64,000 nucleotides of DNA from DATJGR01 sp963812255 (GTDB lineage: Bacteria > Pseudomonadota > Gammaproteobacteria > Pseudomonadales > Azotimanducaceae), in assembly GCA_963812255.1 (NCBI GenBank), contig CAWEUM010000005.1, positions 1,860,001 through 1,924,000 of the forward strand, written 5' to 3'. The notes beneath the pieces are model-generated. The model worked only from the letters and a program-made list of their open reading frames with translations. It was not told the DNA's origin and made no database searches. Both the position numbers and the translations under genes were made by a program. Positions 16,391 through 25,122 of the stretch are shown here, piece after piece (positions within the stretch are counted from its first letter, which is position 1; each line of letters starts with the position of its first letter).

Positions 16391-19123
16391 TCAGCGAAAC
16401 AGATTCTGCGCCTGCACCGAATAAGCCGCGTTGAACGCCGCGCAAAGCTCGACGCGTTCCAATGTTTGATCGAGTTCGCGACGCCCGCCTTCGATTCGAT
16501 TCAGCCGCGGTTCGAACAACGCCGCCACCGAAGACGCGCGCTCTTTCGTGCAAAACGTGCTGGCCAACCGAATCAGATAGCTGCGTTCGAATGTCGGTGC
16601 CTTGTCGAGCAGTGTATCGATGTTGGCGGAGAACCACGGCCAACTGCGCGATGCCTGCTCGGGTTGAAACATCGCTGCGATCAGATTCAGGAAATCGTCG
16701 CCGCGAATCGAATCATCGAGCGCGAGCCGTTGCGCCAGGGTCGGATCGCTGGCGGTGCCGATCGCGCTCAACAGCGCATAGCGCAGCGCCGGGGCGTCGG
16801 TATCCTTCAAGTGGGTCACCAGATCGCGCGCAAACGCCGGATCGCCATCTTGCGCCGCAATTCGCAGCGCAGTGGGAACGAGATTGACGTCGACTGTGTC
16901 GGGATGAAGTTGCTCATCGCCACCGTAGCCGAAAAACGCGAGCGCGCTGCGGGTCAGCTCGGCGCGCAACCGAGTATCCCGGGCATCGACGGCCAGCAGA
17001 TTCGTCAGCGCGGCCCGAGTCAATCGATCCTCGTCGCTGACGATACCTCGCGTGGCGAGATCCCGTAGTTCAGTTCCGTACAGCGCGCGCATTTTCGCGC
17101 GCGACTTGGATCGCTGAGCCCCGTCCAGCAAATGGGTTTGCAGGGTCCGCCACAACGGCACCGGACTCATCAGCAGGTATCGATCGCCGCTGCGCAGTAA
17201 CTTCGGCAGGCGCGCAAAGAACGCCGATAGATCCGCCCCGCCTGCTTCGACATCTGCCACGAGACTGTCTGCCAGGGAAAGGCGTTCGCCGCCATCGAGC
17301 GCACTATCCATCACCGTCGTCAGCCGATCGAGGCGCGAATCGTCGAGCCGCCATCGGTAGTAGCCGCGGCCGCCTCGATTCGGCATCAGCCATATCGGGC
17401 AGCCCGTAACATCTTCGAGGGTGACATCGAGCATCGGCTGATCCAGCACGACGCATTGCTCTTGCACGCCACCCATGACACCGATGCGCATGCACACCGG
17501 CACGTCCCACAGTTGCCCGGCATCTGCATGCGAACCCACTGGCAGGTAGCGCTGCTGCGTCAACGTCAGCGTAGGCGGCTGTGCCTCACAATGCAGTTGC
17601 ACGTCAATGAGTGGCGTTCCCGGCAGTTCGGTGAATGTGCCCACGATCCCCCCAATGTCGCCGCGTCCCGACGCTGCCCCCAACGACGCAACCAAGTCGC
17701 TCGTGTCGGCCGAACCACCGACGTGCGCGCGAAGGTAGGCACGAACGCCATCGCGAAACGCCGCCTCGCCAACGAACCCCTCGATCATGTTCAACACGCC
17801 GGCGCCCTTCTGATAGGTAACGCCATCGAATGCGTTGTTGATGTCGTTGGTGTTCTCGATCGGCTGGCGAATGCGCCTCGCGCTGGCGAGCGCATCATCA
17901 TTCATCACCGAAAGCGCGGACTGAACCTGAGCTTCCGCCGCGTGATAGCTGGGTCGCCACACCTGCACGATCTTGTTGCTCATGAACGTCGCGTATGCTT
18001 CGTTCAGCCACAGATCGTTCCACCACCGCATCGTGACCATATCGCCGAACCACTGGTGCGCGAGTTCGTGCGCGTTGACGTACGCGTAGGCGCGTTGCTG
18101 ATTCAACGGAGCATGCTCGCCAAGCAACATCATGTATTCGCCGTACGTGATCAGGCCGGCGTTCTCCATCGCGCCCTGCTGCGAAGGCACCGCAACCAGG
18201 TCGAGCTTCGCAAACGGATACGGCAGGCCGAAGTAGTCTTCGAGCAGCGCGACCAGAGCCGGCGTGTTCGACAACGCAGAGCCGAACTCCGACCCACGCC
18301 CCTTTGCGGCGAGTCCGCGCAGCGGGACCGACGTCGCCCCACTCTCACGCGGGTGTGGGCCTTTTCCCAACGGCGGACCATCCACGACATCGAGCGGACC
18401 AACCGTGAACGCAACGAGATAGGTTGGCAGCGGCGGCGTTGCGTCGAATTGCACGCGTCGGGTGCCATCCGGCAGCGAATCGATTTCAGAGATCGGCGTG
18501 TTGGCAGCGACGGTCACCGACTTCGGCGCCACGATACTCAAGGTGAACGGTGTCTTGAAGCGGGGTTCATCGAAACTCGGAAATGCGCCACGCGCGTCGA
18601 CCGGTTCGAACTGCGTGAACGCGTACCAGTTGCCGTCGACGCGCACGCGAAACAAACCTTCGAGCAAGTCGCTGAAGCGACCGCTATAGCGGATGTCGAG
18701 TTGCGCCGTCTGTGGCGGGATCGACTGCGCCAGCGCAATGCGCACTACGCCGTCTGCCGTCATCTGCCGATAGGTCGCCGGGACGGTCGCGCCGCCCGCG
18801 ATCAGACGCACCGACTCGACATCGAGACCGCGGCCGTGCATCCAGAAACCATCGGTTGACGCGTCGAATCGAATGTCGATGCGTACCCGGCCCGAAAACC
18901 GCTCGCGGTCGGGCATGACCGTCAGATCGAGTTGGTACCCAAGCGGCGTCACCCCGGCGGGCAACTTCAATCTGGGCGGAGCGGGCGCAAGCGTCGCAAC
19001 GTTGCGATCATCCACCGGCGTAGTGGAAGGGGTAGTAGTAGAAGATTGCTGCGAGCGATCACCGCATCCAGAAAGTATCGCAGCCCCGGCGAGGAGCAAC
19101 GCAAACCGTCGCGCCGACCCCAC
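16391..19123 (-). CDS. M1-family zinc aminopeptidase, lipoprotein
   Basis: A 910-aa gluzincin aminopeptidase. The N-terminus is a lipoprotein signal (LLLAGAAILSGC), so it should be tethered in the periplasm or outer membrane rather than cytosolic like E. coli PepN. The exopeptidase motif is QGAMENAGL and the zinc site is HELAHQWFG followed 18 residues on by the second Glu in LNEAYATFMS. The C-terminal half is the ERAP1-like helical domain. The start is GTG with GAGGA 8 nt upstream, lying 3 nt after the stop of the NYN gene, so the two are co-translated. The permease gene follows. It would release N-terminal amino acids from imported peptides. Assignment is strong; physiological role is inferred. 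Confidence 0.93.
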   Translation of the reverse strand: MGSARRFALLLAGAAILSGCGDRSQQSSTTTPSTTPVDDRNVATLAPAPPRLKLPAGVTPLGYQLDLTVMPDRERFSGRVRIDIRFDASTDGFWMHGRGLDVESVRLIAGGATVPATYRQMTADGVVRIALAQSIPPQTAQLDIRYSGRFSDLLEGLFRVRVDGNWYAFTQFEPVDARGAFPSFDEPRFKTPFTLSIVAPKSVTVAANTPISEIDSLPDGTRRVQFDATPPLPTYLVAFTVGPLDVVDGPPLGKGPHPRESGATSVPLRGLAAKGRGSEFGSALSNTPALVALLEDYFGLPYPFAKLDLVAVPSQQGAMENAGLITYGEYMMLLGEHAPLNQQRAYAYVNAHELAHQWFGDMVTMRWWNDLWLNEAYATFMSNKIVQVWRPSYHAAEAQVQSALSVMNDDALASARRIRQPIENTNDINNAFDGVTYQKGAGVLNMIEGFVGEAAFRDGVRAYLRAHVGGSADTSDLVASLGAASGRGDIGGIVGTFTELPGTPLIDVQLHCEAQPPTLTLTQQRYLPVGSHADAGQLWDVPVCMRIGVMGGVQEQCVVLDQPMLDVTLEDVTGCPIWLMPNRGGRGYYRWRLDDSRLDRLTTVMDSALDGGERLSLADSLVADVEAGGADLSAFFARLPKLLRSGDRYLLMSPVPLWRTLQTHLLDGAQRSKSRAKMRALYGTELRDLATRGIVSDEDRLTRAALTNLLAVDARDTRLRAELTRSALAFFGYGGDEQLHPDTVDVNLVPTALRIAAQDGDPAFARDLVTHLKDTDAPALRYALLSAIGTASDPTLAQRLALDDSIRGDDFLNLIAAMFQPEQASRSWPWFSANIDTLLDKAPTFERSYLIRLASTFCTKERASSVAALFEPRLNRIEGGRRELDQTLERVELCAAFNAAYSVQAQNLFR

Positions 19124-19126
19124 CGC

Positions 19127-19957
19127 TCAGTCCTCGTCAGTGATCCGTCGAACCGTATAGCCGCCGGAACGCTCGTCGGCTTCGAGTTCCAGCAAACCCC
19201 GGTTCTGAGCTTCCTCGAGCAGATCGCTGAATGACGCAAATCCGTAGTAGCGCTCGTTGAAACCGGGTCGGCGACGGCGCAGCGCCTGTTTGATCATCGA
19301 GCCCCATAGCTTGTCTGTGTGGCCCCGTTCTGCATTCAGGGCATCAGCCGTTTCAATGACGAGATCGAATGCCTCCTGCGCGGGCGGCGCGTCCTCCGTC
19401 TTCGTTGCGGACTTTTCGGTATCGGGCTCCGCAACCTTCTTCGGCGATCGGCGGCGGCGCTTGCGGCTGGTCGATTCTTCCTGGCGCACTAGATCATCGT
19501 AGTAGATGAACTCGTCGCAGTTGCTGATCAGCAGATCGGACGACGAGTTCTTCACCCCGACACCGATTACCGTCTTGTTGTTCTCGCGCAACTTGCTGAC
19601 CAGCGGAGAAAAATCCGAATCGCCACTGACGATGACGAACGTATCGACGTGCGCCTTCGTGTAGCAGAGGTCCAGCGCATCGACGACCATGCGGATGTCG
19701 GCTGAGTTTTTGCCGGACTGACGCACGTGCGGAATCTCAATCAGTTCGAACGCCGCCTCGTGCATCACGGGCTTGAACTCTTTGTAGCGTTCCCAGTCGC
19801 AATACGCCTTCTTTACGACAATGCTGCCTTTCAACAGCAGCCGTTCCAGCACGTGGCCGATGTTGAACTTCGAATATTTCGCATCACGAACGCCGAGCGC
19901 AACGTTCTCGAAGTCGCAGAACACGGCAAGATTGCGATCGTCTACGTCAATGGCCAT
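19127..19957 (-). CDS. NYN-domain nuclease with OST-HTH/LOTUS domain
   Basis: A 276-aa protein with an N-terminal NYN (PIN-like, LabA/DUF88) domain and a C-terminal winged-helix OST-HTH/LOTUS domain. Acidic residues expected to bind metal are visible in FCDFENV (near residue 14), SADIRMVVDALDL and VSGDSDFSPLV. A Lys/Arg-rich linker (SRKRRRRSPKK) joins the RNA-binding C-terminal region, which contains FNERYYGFASFSDLLEEA. Such proteins are probable RNases; the target is unknown. It heads an operon with the aminopeptidase lipoprotein (3-nt gap), an odd pairing. Family call is firm. Confidence 0.9.
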   Translation of the reverse strand: MAIDVDDRNLAVFCDFENVALGVRDAKYSKFNIGHVLERLLLKGSIVVKKAYCDWERYKEFKPVMHEAAFELIEIPHVRQSGKNSADIRMVVDALDLCYTKAHVDTFVIVSGDSDFSPLVSKLRENNKTVIGVGVKNSSSDLLISNCDEFIYYDDLVRQEESTSRKRRRRSPKKVAEPDTEKSATKTEDAPPAQEAFDLVIETADALNAERGHTDKLWGSMIKQALRRRRPGFNERYYGFASFSDLLEEAQNRGLLELEADERSGGYTVRRITDED

Positions 19958-20095
19958 CGGTTCTGGTCACCGCAATCAGAGGGTGCCGCAGTATACGTGT
20001 CACGCGGGAGGTGTTCCCAACAACGATCCGATCTGGACCAACAGGGTGTGTGGAGCGCGCGGGAGGGGTGGTGCCATCGTTTTCGGTTTTGCCCC

Positions 20096-20123
20096 TTAAC
20101 AGCGGCGCTCCATGTGATACCCT
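20096..20123 (+). promoter_or_regulatory. Possible promoter of the Lpp-like gene
   Basis: TTAACA (20096-20101), a 16-nt spacer and TACCCT (20118-20123) form a weak sigma70-type pair about 43 nt upstream of the lipoprotein ATG. Match quality is modest. Confidence 0.3.
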
Positions 20124-20165
20124 ACCGCCCGCCCACCAACCACAATCGTTTAAGGACGACGTTTC

Positions 20166-20435
20166 ATGAAAAAACTGCTGATTATCGGATTGCTGGTCGC
20201 CCTTGCAGGATGCGAGAGCGGCGCGACGAAGAAAGAATTCGCCGACTTGTCCGCGCGCGTCGCAGCCAATGAAAAAGCTGCAGCGGACGCGATGTCGGCT
20301 GCGAAAGCCGCACAGAACGCAGATACGCAAGCCACCGCCAATGCCCAAGCCACCGCCGACAAGGCATTGGCTGCTGCGCAGGAAGCCGGCGAACGCGCCA
20401 CGCGCATCAGCGAAACCTGCTGCACCCGCAAGTAA
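20166..20435 (+). CDS. Lpp/OprI-type alanine-zipper outer-membrane lipoprotein
   Basis: An 89-aa lipoprotein. The signal peptide ends in the lipobox LAGC. The mature chain is a heptad-repeat, Ala-rich coiled coil (AANEKAAADAMSAAKAAQ and on), as in Braun lipoprotein and Pseudomonas OprI. It ends in RK, so the terminal lysine needed for covalent attachment to meso-diaminopimelate is present. A Cys-Cys pair just before the end (ISETCCTRK) is unusual and could allow disulphide-linked trimers. AAGGA sits 9 nt upstream of the ATG. It converges, 5 bp apart, on an L,D-transpeptidase, the enzyme class that makes the Lpp-peptidoglycan link. Role in tethering outer membrane to wall is inferred. Confidence 0.88.
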   Translation: MKKLLIIGLLVALAGCESGATKKEFADLSARVAANEKAAADAMSAAKAAQNADTQATANAQATADKALAAAQEAGERATRISETCCTRK

Positions 20436-20440
20436 GCTCG

Positions 20441-21364
20441 TTAGTGCTGTCGAGCTGATATTGGCCCAGGCATCCCCGTGGGTGCCCGGGCCATTTCCTC
20501 TGCCCGCGTCCAGTCGATTACCACGTCCGTTCCGTCGATCGCTGCATTGATAATCTGAGTCATCCTGGCCATGTCCGGTTCGCCTTCCAGCGGCGGATGT
20601 GCCTCCATCCAGAGTGTGCCTTGATGCCAGGCAACCTTCACCGGCACATTGACGATGTGCACGTCAGTGCCGATTGGCACCGCGTCCGATAACGACTGGA
20701 TGTCGTTCGGATACAGACGCACGCAACCATGGCTGACCCGCTGACCGACCCCAGCCGGCTTGTTGGTGCCGTGCACGAAGTAGCCAGGCAGCCCCAGTTG
20801 GATCGCCAGATGGCCGAGCGGGTTGTCCGGGCCAGGTGGCACCACGCTTGGCAGGTCATCGCCCATTTCGGCATGTTCGAGCCGCGCCGACTTGGTTGGG
20901 TACCAGGCCGGGTTGATGATCTTGGCGACTACCTTGGTCGTCGCCGACGGCGTCTGAAAGCCTACCCGGCCAATGCCGATCGGAAACGTCATCACCGTTC
21001 CCGCGTTCTTCGGATAGTAGTAGAGGCGGTACTCCGGCAGATTGATGATGACGCCGCGGCGCGGACCGGGCGGCAACATGAACTGCGTGGGCAGAACCAC
21101 GCGCGCACCTTCGCCGGGAATCCACGGATCGAGACCGGGATTGGCGTCGCGCATCTCCTCGAAGCCCAAGTCGTATTTGATCGCGAGCGAGGAGAAGCGA
21201 TCCGCATAGGTCACCTGCAACGCCACCGGTTCACCCACCAGACCGTCGTTCGGCTCCGGCAGAATGAACTTGGATGCGTGCGCCGACATGGCCGCGACGC
21301 CAAGCAGGATCGTCAGCCATCGCAGCCGCGGCACACCTCGTTTGAACCCATTGATCTGCTCCAA
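20441..21364 (-). CDS. L,D-transpeptidase (ErfK/YbiS type) with signal peptide
   Basis: A 307-aa periplasmic enzyme. A signal sequence (LTILLGVAAMSAHA) is followed by a LysM-like stretch (FSSLAIKYDLGFEEMRDANPGLDPW) and the YkuD catalytic domain. FVHGTNKPAGVG and SHGCVRLYPND supply the His and the nucleophilic Cys of the consensus HX14-17[S/T]HGChN. E. coli relatives ErfK, YbiS and YcfS attach Lpp to peptidoglycan; YnhG and YcbB make 3-3 cross-links. The convergent Lpp-like gene next door favours the anchoring role, an inference from context. The gene shares its 3' end with the lpp terminator hairpin. Confidence 0.93.
   Translation of the reverse strand: MEQINGFKRGVPRLRWLTILLGVAAMSAHASKFILPEPNDGLVGEPVALQVTYADRFSSLAIKYDLGFEEMRDANPGLDPWIPGEGARVVLPTQFMLPPGPRRGVIINLPEYRLYYYPKNAGTVMTFPIGIGRVGFQTPSATTKVVAKIINPAWYPTKSARLEHAEMGDDLPSVVPPGPDNPLGHLAIQLGLPGYFVHGTNKPAGVGQRVSHGCVRLYPNDIQSLSDAVPIGTDVHIVNVPVKVAWHQGTLWMEAHPPLEGEPDMARMTQIINAAIDGTDVVIDWTRAEEMARAPTGMPGPISARQH
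20462..20500 (+). terminator. Probable terminator of the Lpp-like gene, inside the convergent gene
   Basis: TGGCCC (20462-20467) pairs with GGGCCA (20488-20493); an inner GGCA-CCC/GGGTGCC stem extends it to about 13 paired bases with one mismatch and one bulge around a short loop. It is followed by TTTCCTCT. The element lies within the last codons of the L,D-transpeptidase gene, so the two convergent genes share one 3' region. Confidence 0.55.
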
Positions 21365-21563
21365 CCGTCCTCCGTGACACTGCTCGGAAAATTGCCCTTC
21401 CGGCGGCGGCGCATACTACCGATGTCCGGTCCCAAACGCGACATGAGCGAGGCGCATTCCGACGCCAACGCGGTATCCACAACGATGCGATTGAACGTAT
21501 CATCCGCTGCCGCTATGGGGGAGAGCTGATGCTTGGCCGACCAACACCGTATCGGGAATTCAC

Positions 21564-22046
21564 ATGCAAGCACTGACGTTGCGCACCGAGGTCGAGCGCC
21601 GCGATCGCGAGCGGATCGCCGAGATCACCGCGGCCACCGATGTGTTCCTGCCGCCCGAAATCGCGGTCGCCGTTGAGGTTGTCGACGATCGCCTGACCAA
21701 GGGCAAACATTCCGACTATCAATTCCTGTTCGTCGATGAAGGCGAAGCAACGCTCGGCTATGCGATCTATAGCTTCAACTCGGTCACCCAGTCGAGTTGG
21801 GATCTGCACTGGATCGCCGTAGACCCGGAGTGCCACGGGACCGGCATCGGGCGTCTGCTGCTCGGCGAGGTCGAGTCGCGCTGTCGCGCCGGCGGGTGCA
21901 CGCGATTGTGGGTGGAGACTGCCGGCCGGGAGAACTACAAACGTACCCGCGCGTTTTATGTGGCAATGGGCTACACCATCGCCGGTGAGCTCACGGACTT
22001 CTACGCGCCGGGTGATTCGAAGATCATATTCGTCAAAGCACTGTGA
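21564..22046 (+). CDS. GNAT-family N-acetyltransferase
   Basis: A 160-aa acetyl-CoA-dependent acyltransferase. The acetyl-CoA-binding motif A is visible as LHWIAVDPECHGTGIGRLLL, followed by YKRTRAFYVAMGYTIAGEL (motif B region). Substrate is unknown. The ATG is preceded by GGGA at about 6 nt. The acyl-CoA dehydrogenase starts 27 bp downstream on the same strand, so they may be co-transcribed. The 200-bp gap upstream is shared with the divergent L,D-transpeptidase. Confidence 0.85.
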   Translation: MQALTLRTEVERRDRERIAEITAATDVFLPPEIAVAVEVVDDRLTKGKHSDYQFLFVDEGEATLGYAIYSFNSVTQSSWDLHWIAVDPECHGTGIGRLLLGEVESRCRAGGCTRLWVETAGRENYKRTRAFYVAMGYTIAGELTDFYAPGDSKIIFVKAL

Positions 22047-22073
22047 CGCTGCCGAAACTGAGGGCCTGCTCAA

Positions 22074-23249
22074 ATGAATGATTTCCGCCAGGACGTGCGC
22101 GGCTGGCTCGAGAAGAATTGCCCGGACAGCATGCGCACACCGATGCCCCAAGACGAGATGCCCGGCGGCGGGCGCCGCGCGCAGTACAAGAATCCCGCCA
22201 CGAAAGTATGGCTCGATCGCATGGCCGAGAAAGGCTGGACCGTGCCGAGCTGGCCGGCGAAGTTCGGCGGCGCCGGACTCGATGCGGCGCGCAACGCGGT
22301 GCTACAAGAGGAGCTACGCCGGATCAACGCGCGCCCGGCGTTGCTGGGTATGGGCATCAGCATGATCGGCCCGGCGCTGCTCGAGTTCGGCACGGACGAA
22401 CAGAAAGCCGAACATCTGCCGAAGATCGCCCGTGGTCAGATCTGGTGGTGTCAGGGTTACAGCGAACCGAACGCCGGTTCCGATCTGGCCAGCCTGAAGA
22501 CGAGCGCCATCGAACACGGCGATGAATACATCGTCAACGGTTCGAAGATCTGGACATCCGGCGCCGACCAGGCCGACTGGATCTTCTGCCTGGTACGCAC
22601 CGATCCTCGGGCGGCGAAACACGATGGCATCACGTTCATCCTGTTCGACATCGATCAGCCGGGCGTCACCGTCAAGCCGATCCGCCTGATCAGCGGCGCC
22701 TCGCCATTCTGCGAGACGTTCTTCGACAATGCCCGCGCGTTGAAGAAGAACGTAGTTGGCGAAGTGAACAAGGGCTGGACTGTCGCGAAGCGGCTGCTGC
22801 AATACGAGCGCACGTCGATCGGTGGCATCGGCGGCGGCACTCAAGCCACGGCGAAACTGGAAGAAATCGCCAAGACCTATCTCGGCGAATCAGACGGTCG
22901 AATCGCCGACGTGGCAGCGCGGCGACGCGTGATCGCGCATCGGATGAACGACCGCAGCTTCGGCCTGACCTTGCGGCGCACGATCGAAGAATCACAGTCG
23001 GGACGCGCGCCTGGGGCCGCGTCGTCGATGTTCAAGTACTACGGGACCGAACAGAACATCGCCAAATACGAACTGCTGCTGTCGATCATGGGCACCGGGG
23101 CGCTCGGATGGCAGGGCGACAACTTCGCACCCGACGAACTGACGACGACGCGCGCGTGGCTGCGCTCGAAGGCCAACTCGATCGAAGGCGGCACTTCGGA
23201 AGTACAGTTGAACATTCTCGCGAAACGGGTGCTCGGTCTACCCGATTAG
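22074..23249 (+). CDS. Acyl-CoA dehydrogenase
   Basis: A 391-aa FAD-dependent acyl-CoA dehydrogenase. The flavin/substrate motifs are YSEPNAGSDLASLKT and VNGSKIWTSGADQADW in the middle and RAWLRSKANSIEGGTSEVQ near the C-terminus, which carries the Gly-Gly-Thr-Ser-Glu signature. It would introduce an alpha-beta double bond into an acyl-CoA and pass electrons to ETF. The sequence style resembles FadE enzymes used on steroid or bulky acyl-CoAs, but no substrate can be assigned. Monocistronic or paired with the GNAT gene upstream; a dodecin gene converges 24 bp away. Confidence 0.92.
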   Translation: MNDFRQDVRGWLEKNCPDSMRTPMPQDEMPGGGRRAQYKNPATKVWLDRMAEKGWTVPSWPAKFGGAGLDAARNAVLQEELRRINARPALLGMGISMIGPALLEFGTDEQKAEHLPKIARGQIWWCQGYSEPNAGSDLASLKTSAIEHGDEYIVNGSKIWTSGADQADWIFCLVRTDPRAAKHDGITFILFDIDQPGVTVKPIRLISGASPFCETFFDNARALKKNVVGEVNKGWTVAKRLLQYERTSIGGIGGGTQATAKLEEIAKTYLGESDGRIADVAARRRVIAHRMNDRSFGLTLRRTIEESQSGRAPGAASSMFKYYGTEQNIAKYELLLSIMGTGALGWQGDNFAPDELTTTRAWLRSKANSIEGGTSEVQLNILAKRVLGLPD

Positions 23250-23273
23250 GCGGCACCTGCGCTCGCGGGGGTC

Positions 23274-23489
23274 TTACCGCGCCGGATCCATTGTGAAACC
23301 GATCTTGACGGTTACCTGCCAACTTTCGATGTTGCCGTTCTCGAGGTGGCCGCGAATGTCGTCGACCTTGAACCACCTCAGGCTATGCAGCGATTCACCT
23401 GCACGACTCAACGCCACCTCGACGGCGGCTTCGATAGATTTCGGTGACGATCCAGTAATCTCGATGGTCTTGTAGACGTGTTCTGGCAT
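23274..23489 (-). CDS. Dodecin
   Basis: A 71-aa flavin-storage protein. It shows the complete dodecin pattern: EHVYKTIEITGSSPKSIEAA at the N-terminus, then LRWFKVDDIRGHLENG with the flavin-stacking tryptophan, and a C-terminal WQVTVKIGF strand. Dodecins form hollow 12-mers that bind FMN or riboflavin pairs. The ATG at 23489 has GGGAG 7 nt upstream; a longer in-frame ORF to 23654 lacks conservation and was trimmed. The gene lies between an acyl-CoA dehydrogenase and tldD and is transcribed alone. Confidence 0.93.
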   Translation of the reverse strand: MPEHVYKTIEITGSSPKSIEAAVEVALSRAGESLHSLRWFKVDDIRGHLENGNIESWQVTVKIGFTMDPAR

Positions 23490-23732
23490 GGCGATCTCCC
23501 GGCTTGTTCCTGTTGCGCGCGCAGATCGCAGACTCAACGGCACGCTCAACGACAGCGTCGAACGCTGCGCGCCGCCGCGAACCGCGGCATGGAGATCACC
23601 GTACTCCACTGACGCCCGTCCGACCAACAACGTGTGCACCGCACTCCACGGCAACGATCAATCAGGGCTTCTACGTCGATCCTCGTCATGGACGCAGTTA
23701 GAATGGCGGTCTGCTCGCCCGAGGACATCGCC

Positions 23733-25121
23733 ATGTCGATTCGCGAAACCAATCTGACCGTCTACGGCAACCGCTTCGATGCGTATACAGAACTGCGCCT
23801 GCAGCGCAATCGCAGCACGCAGATCTCGCTGCTCAACGGCGATGTCGTGGCTAACACGCAGTCATCGGGCGGCGGCGTTTCGGCACGCGTGTTCAAGGAC
23901 GGTGTGTGGGGGTTCGCGTCCCGTCCGCAGTTCGACAACGACGCGGTGATTGCGACCGTTGAGGAGGCCAAGCGAAACGCCGCAGTGCTCGCACGCCACG
24001 CGGCGCGACCCGACATCGTGTTGCCGCGCGCCAAGACCTTCAAAGACAGCGACTTCGCCACCCAGCAACCGCGGCTGACGCAACAGCAATCGATCGACTT
24101 TCTGCAGGCGCTCGACGCGCACATCGCACGCACCTACCCGGATCTGAAATCGCGCAGCGTGACCCGATTCGATCTCGACATGGAGAAGCATCTCTACACC
24201 GCCGATGCATCCGAGGGCTACTCGAACACCACGCGGTCGCTGATCCAGGTGCGCCTGACGACGACCAACGACGCCGGCCAGCCGGTCGAGTACAGCAACG
24301 TGTTCGGCGGTCGCGGTCAGTTCGAAGACGTCTTCAGCGCACCAGGTGCGCTGTTCGCCGACATCGCCGAGATTCATCGCCACCTGATGAACAAACGCGA
24401 GGCGGTCGCTCCGCGCGCCGGTCTGCACGATGTCGTACTCGACTCCGATCTCGCCGGGATCCTCGCGCACGAGGCCATCGGCCACACGACCGAAGCCGAC
24501 ATCGTCCAGGAAGGATCGGTGGCCGGTGACTACATCGGCAAGCTCGTGGCCAGTCCGCTGGTGACGTTGGTCGATTTCGCCAATACCTACAAAGGCGAAG
24601 CACTGCCGGTGCCAGTGTATGTCGACGACGAAGGCGTCGAGAGCCTGGACACGATCCTGATCGAAAATGGGATCTTGAAGAACTTCATGCACAACAAGGA
24701 AAGCGCGGCACTGTTCGACGTGCCGCCCACCGGCAACGCGCGCGCCTTCCAGTTCTCCGACGAACCGCTGATTCGCATGCGCAATACGGCAATCCTGCCG
24801 CGCAACGACAAGCTCGACGACATGATCGCGAGCATCGAAGACGGCTACTACCTGCTGCGTCCGTCCAACGGCCAGGCGGATTCGACTTCCGAGTTCATGT
24901 TCGGCGTGACGCTCGGTTACGAGATCAAGAACGGCAAGCTCGGCCACGCCATTTCCGATACGACGATTTCCGGAGTCGCCTTCGACCTGCTGAAGACCAT
25001 CTCGATGGTCTCCGACGAAATGAACTGGACCTGCGCCGGTATGTGCGGCAAGAAGACACCGATTCCAGTGGGCATGGGCGGGCCGTCGATCAAGTGTCGC
25101 GTGCACCTCGGGGGCGTCTGA
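23733..25121 (+). CDS. tldD: TldD metalloprotease subunit
   Basis: A 462-aa protein of the TldD/PmbA family. The zinc-binding HEAIGH motif is at about residues 246-251, followed by the Gly-rich C-terminal region with CAGMCGKKTPIPVGMGGPS. TldD pairs with TldE/PmbA to form a heterodimeric protease that trims peptides such as microcin B17 precursors and CcdA. The start was moved to 23733, where GAGGA precedes the ATG; the upstream extension is not family-like. Its partner gene begins 1 nt after the stop, a clear operon. No peptide-modification cluster is present. Confidence 0.92.
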   Translation: MSIRETNLTVYGNRFDAYTELRLQRNRSTQISLLNGDVVANTQSSGGGVSARVFKDGVWGFASRPQFDNDAVIATVEEAKRNAAVLARHAARPDIVLPRAKTFKDSDFATQQPRLTQQQSIDFLQALDAHIARTYPDLKSRSVTRFDLDMEKHLYTADASEGYSNTTRSLIQVRLTTTNDAGQPVEYSNVFGGRGQFEDVFSAPGALFADIAEIHRHLMNKREAVAPRAGLHDVVLDSDLAGILAHEAIGHTTEADIVQEGSVAGDYIGKLVASPLVTLVDFANTYKGEALPVPVYVDDEGVESLDTILIENGILKNFMHNKESAALFDVPPTGNARAFQFSDEPLIRMRNTAILPRNDKLDDMIASIEDGYYLLRPSNGQADSTSEFMFGVTLGYEIKNGKLGHAISDTTISGVAFDLLKTISMVSDEMNWTCAGMCGKKTPIPVGMGGPSIKCRVHLGGV

Positions 25122-25122
25122 C

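Noticed and set aside
17456..18859. 467-codon plus-strand ORF opposite the M1 aminopeptidase
   Set aside because: Antisense to the zinc-site region; no family pattern and Arg-rich.
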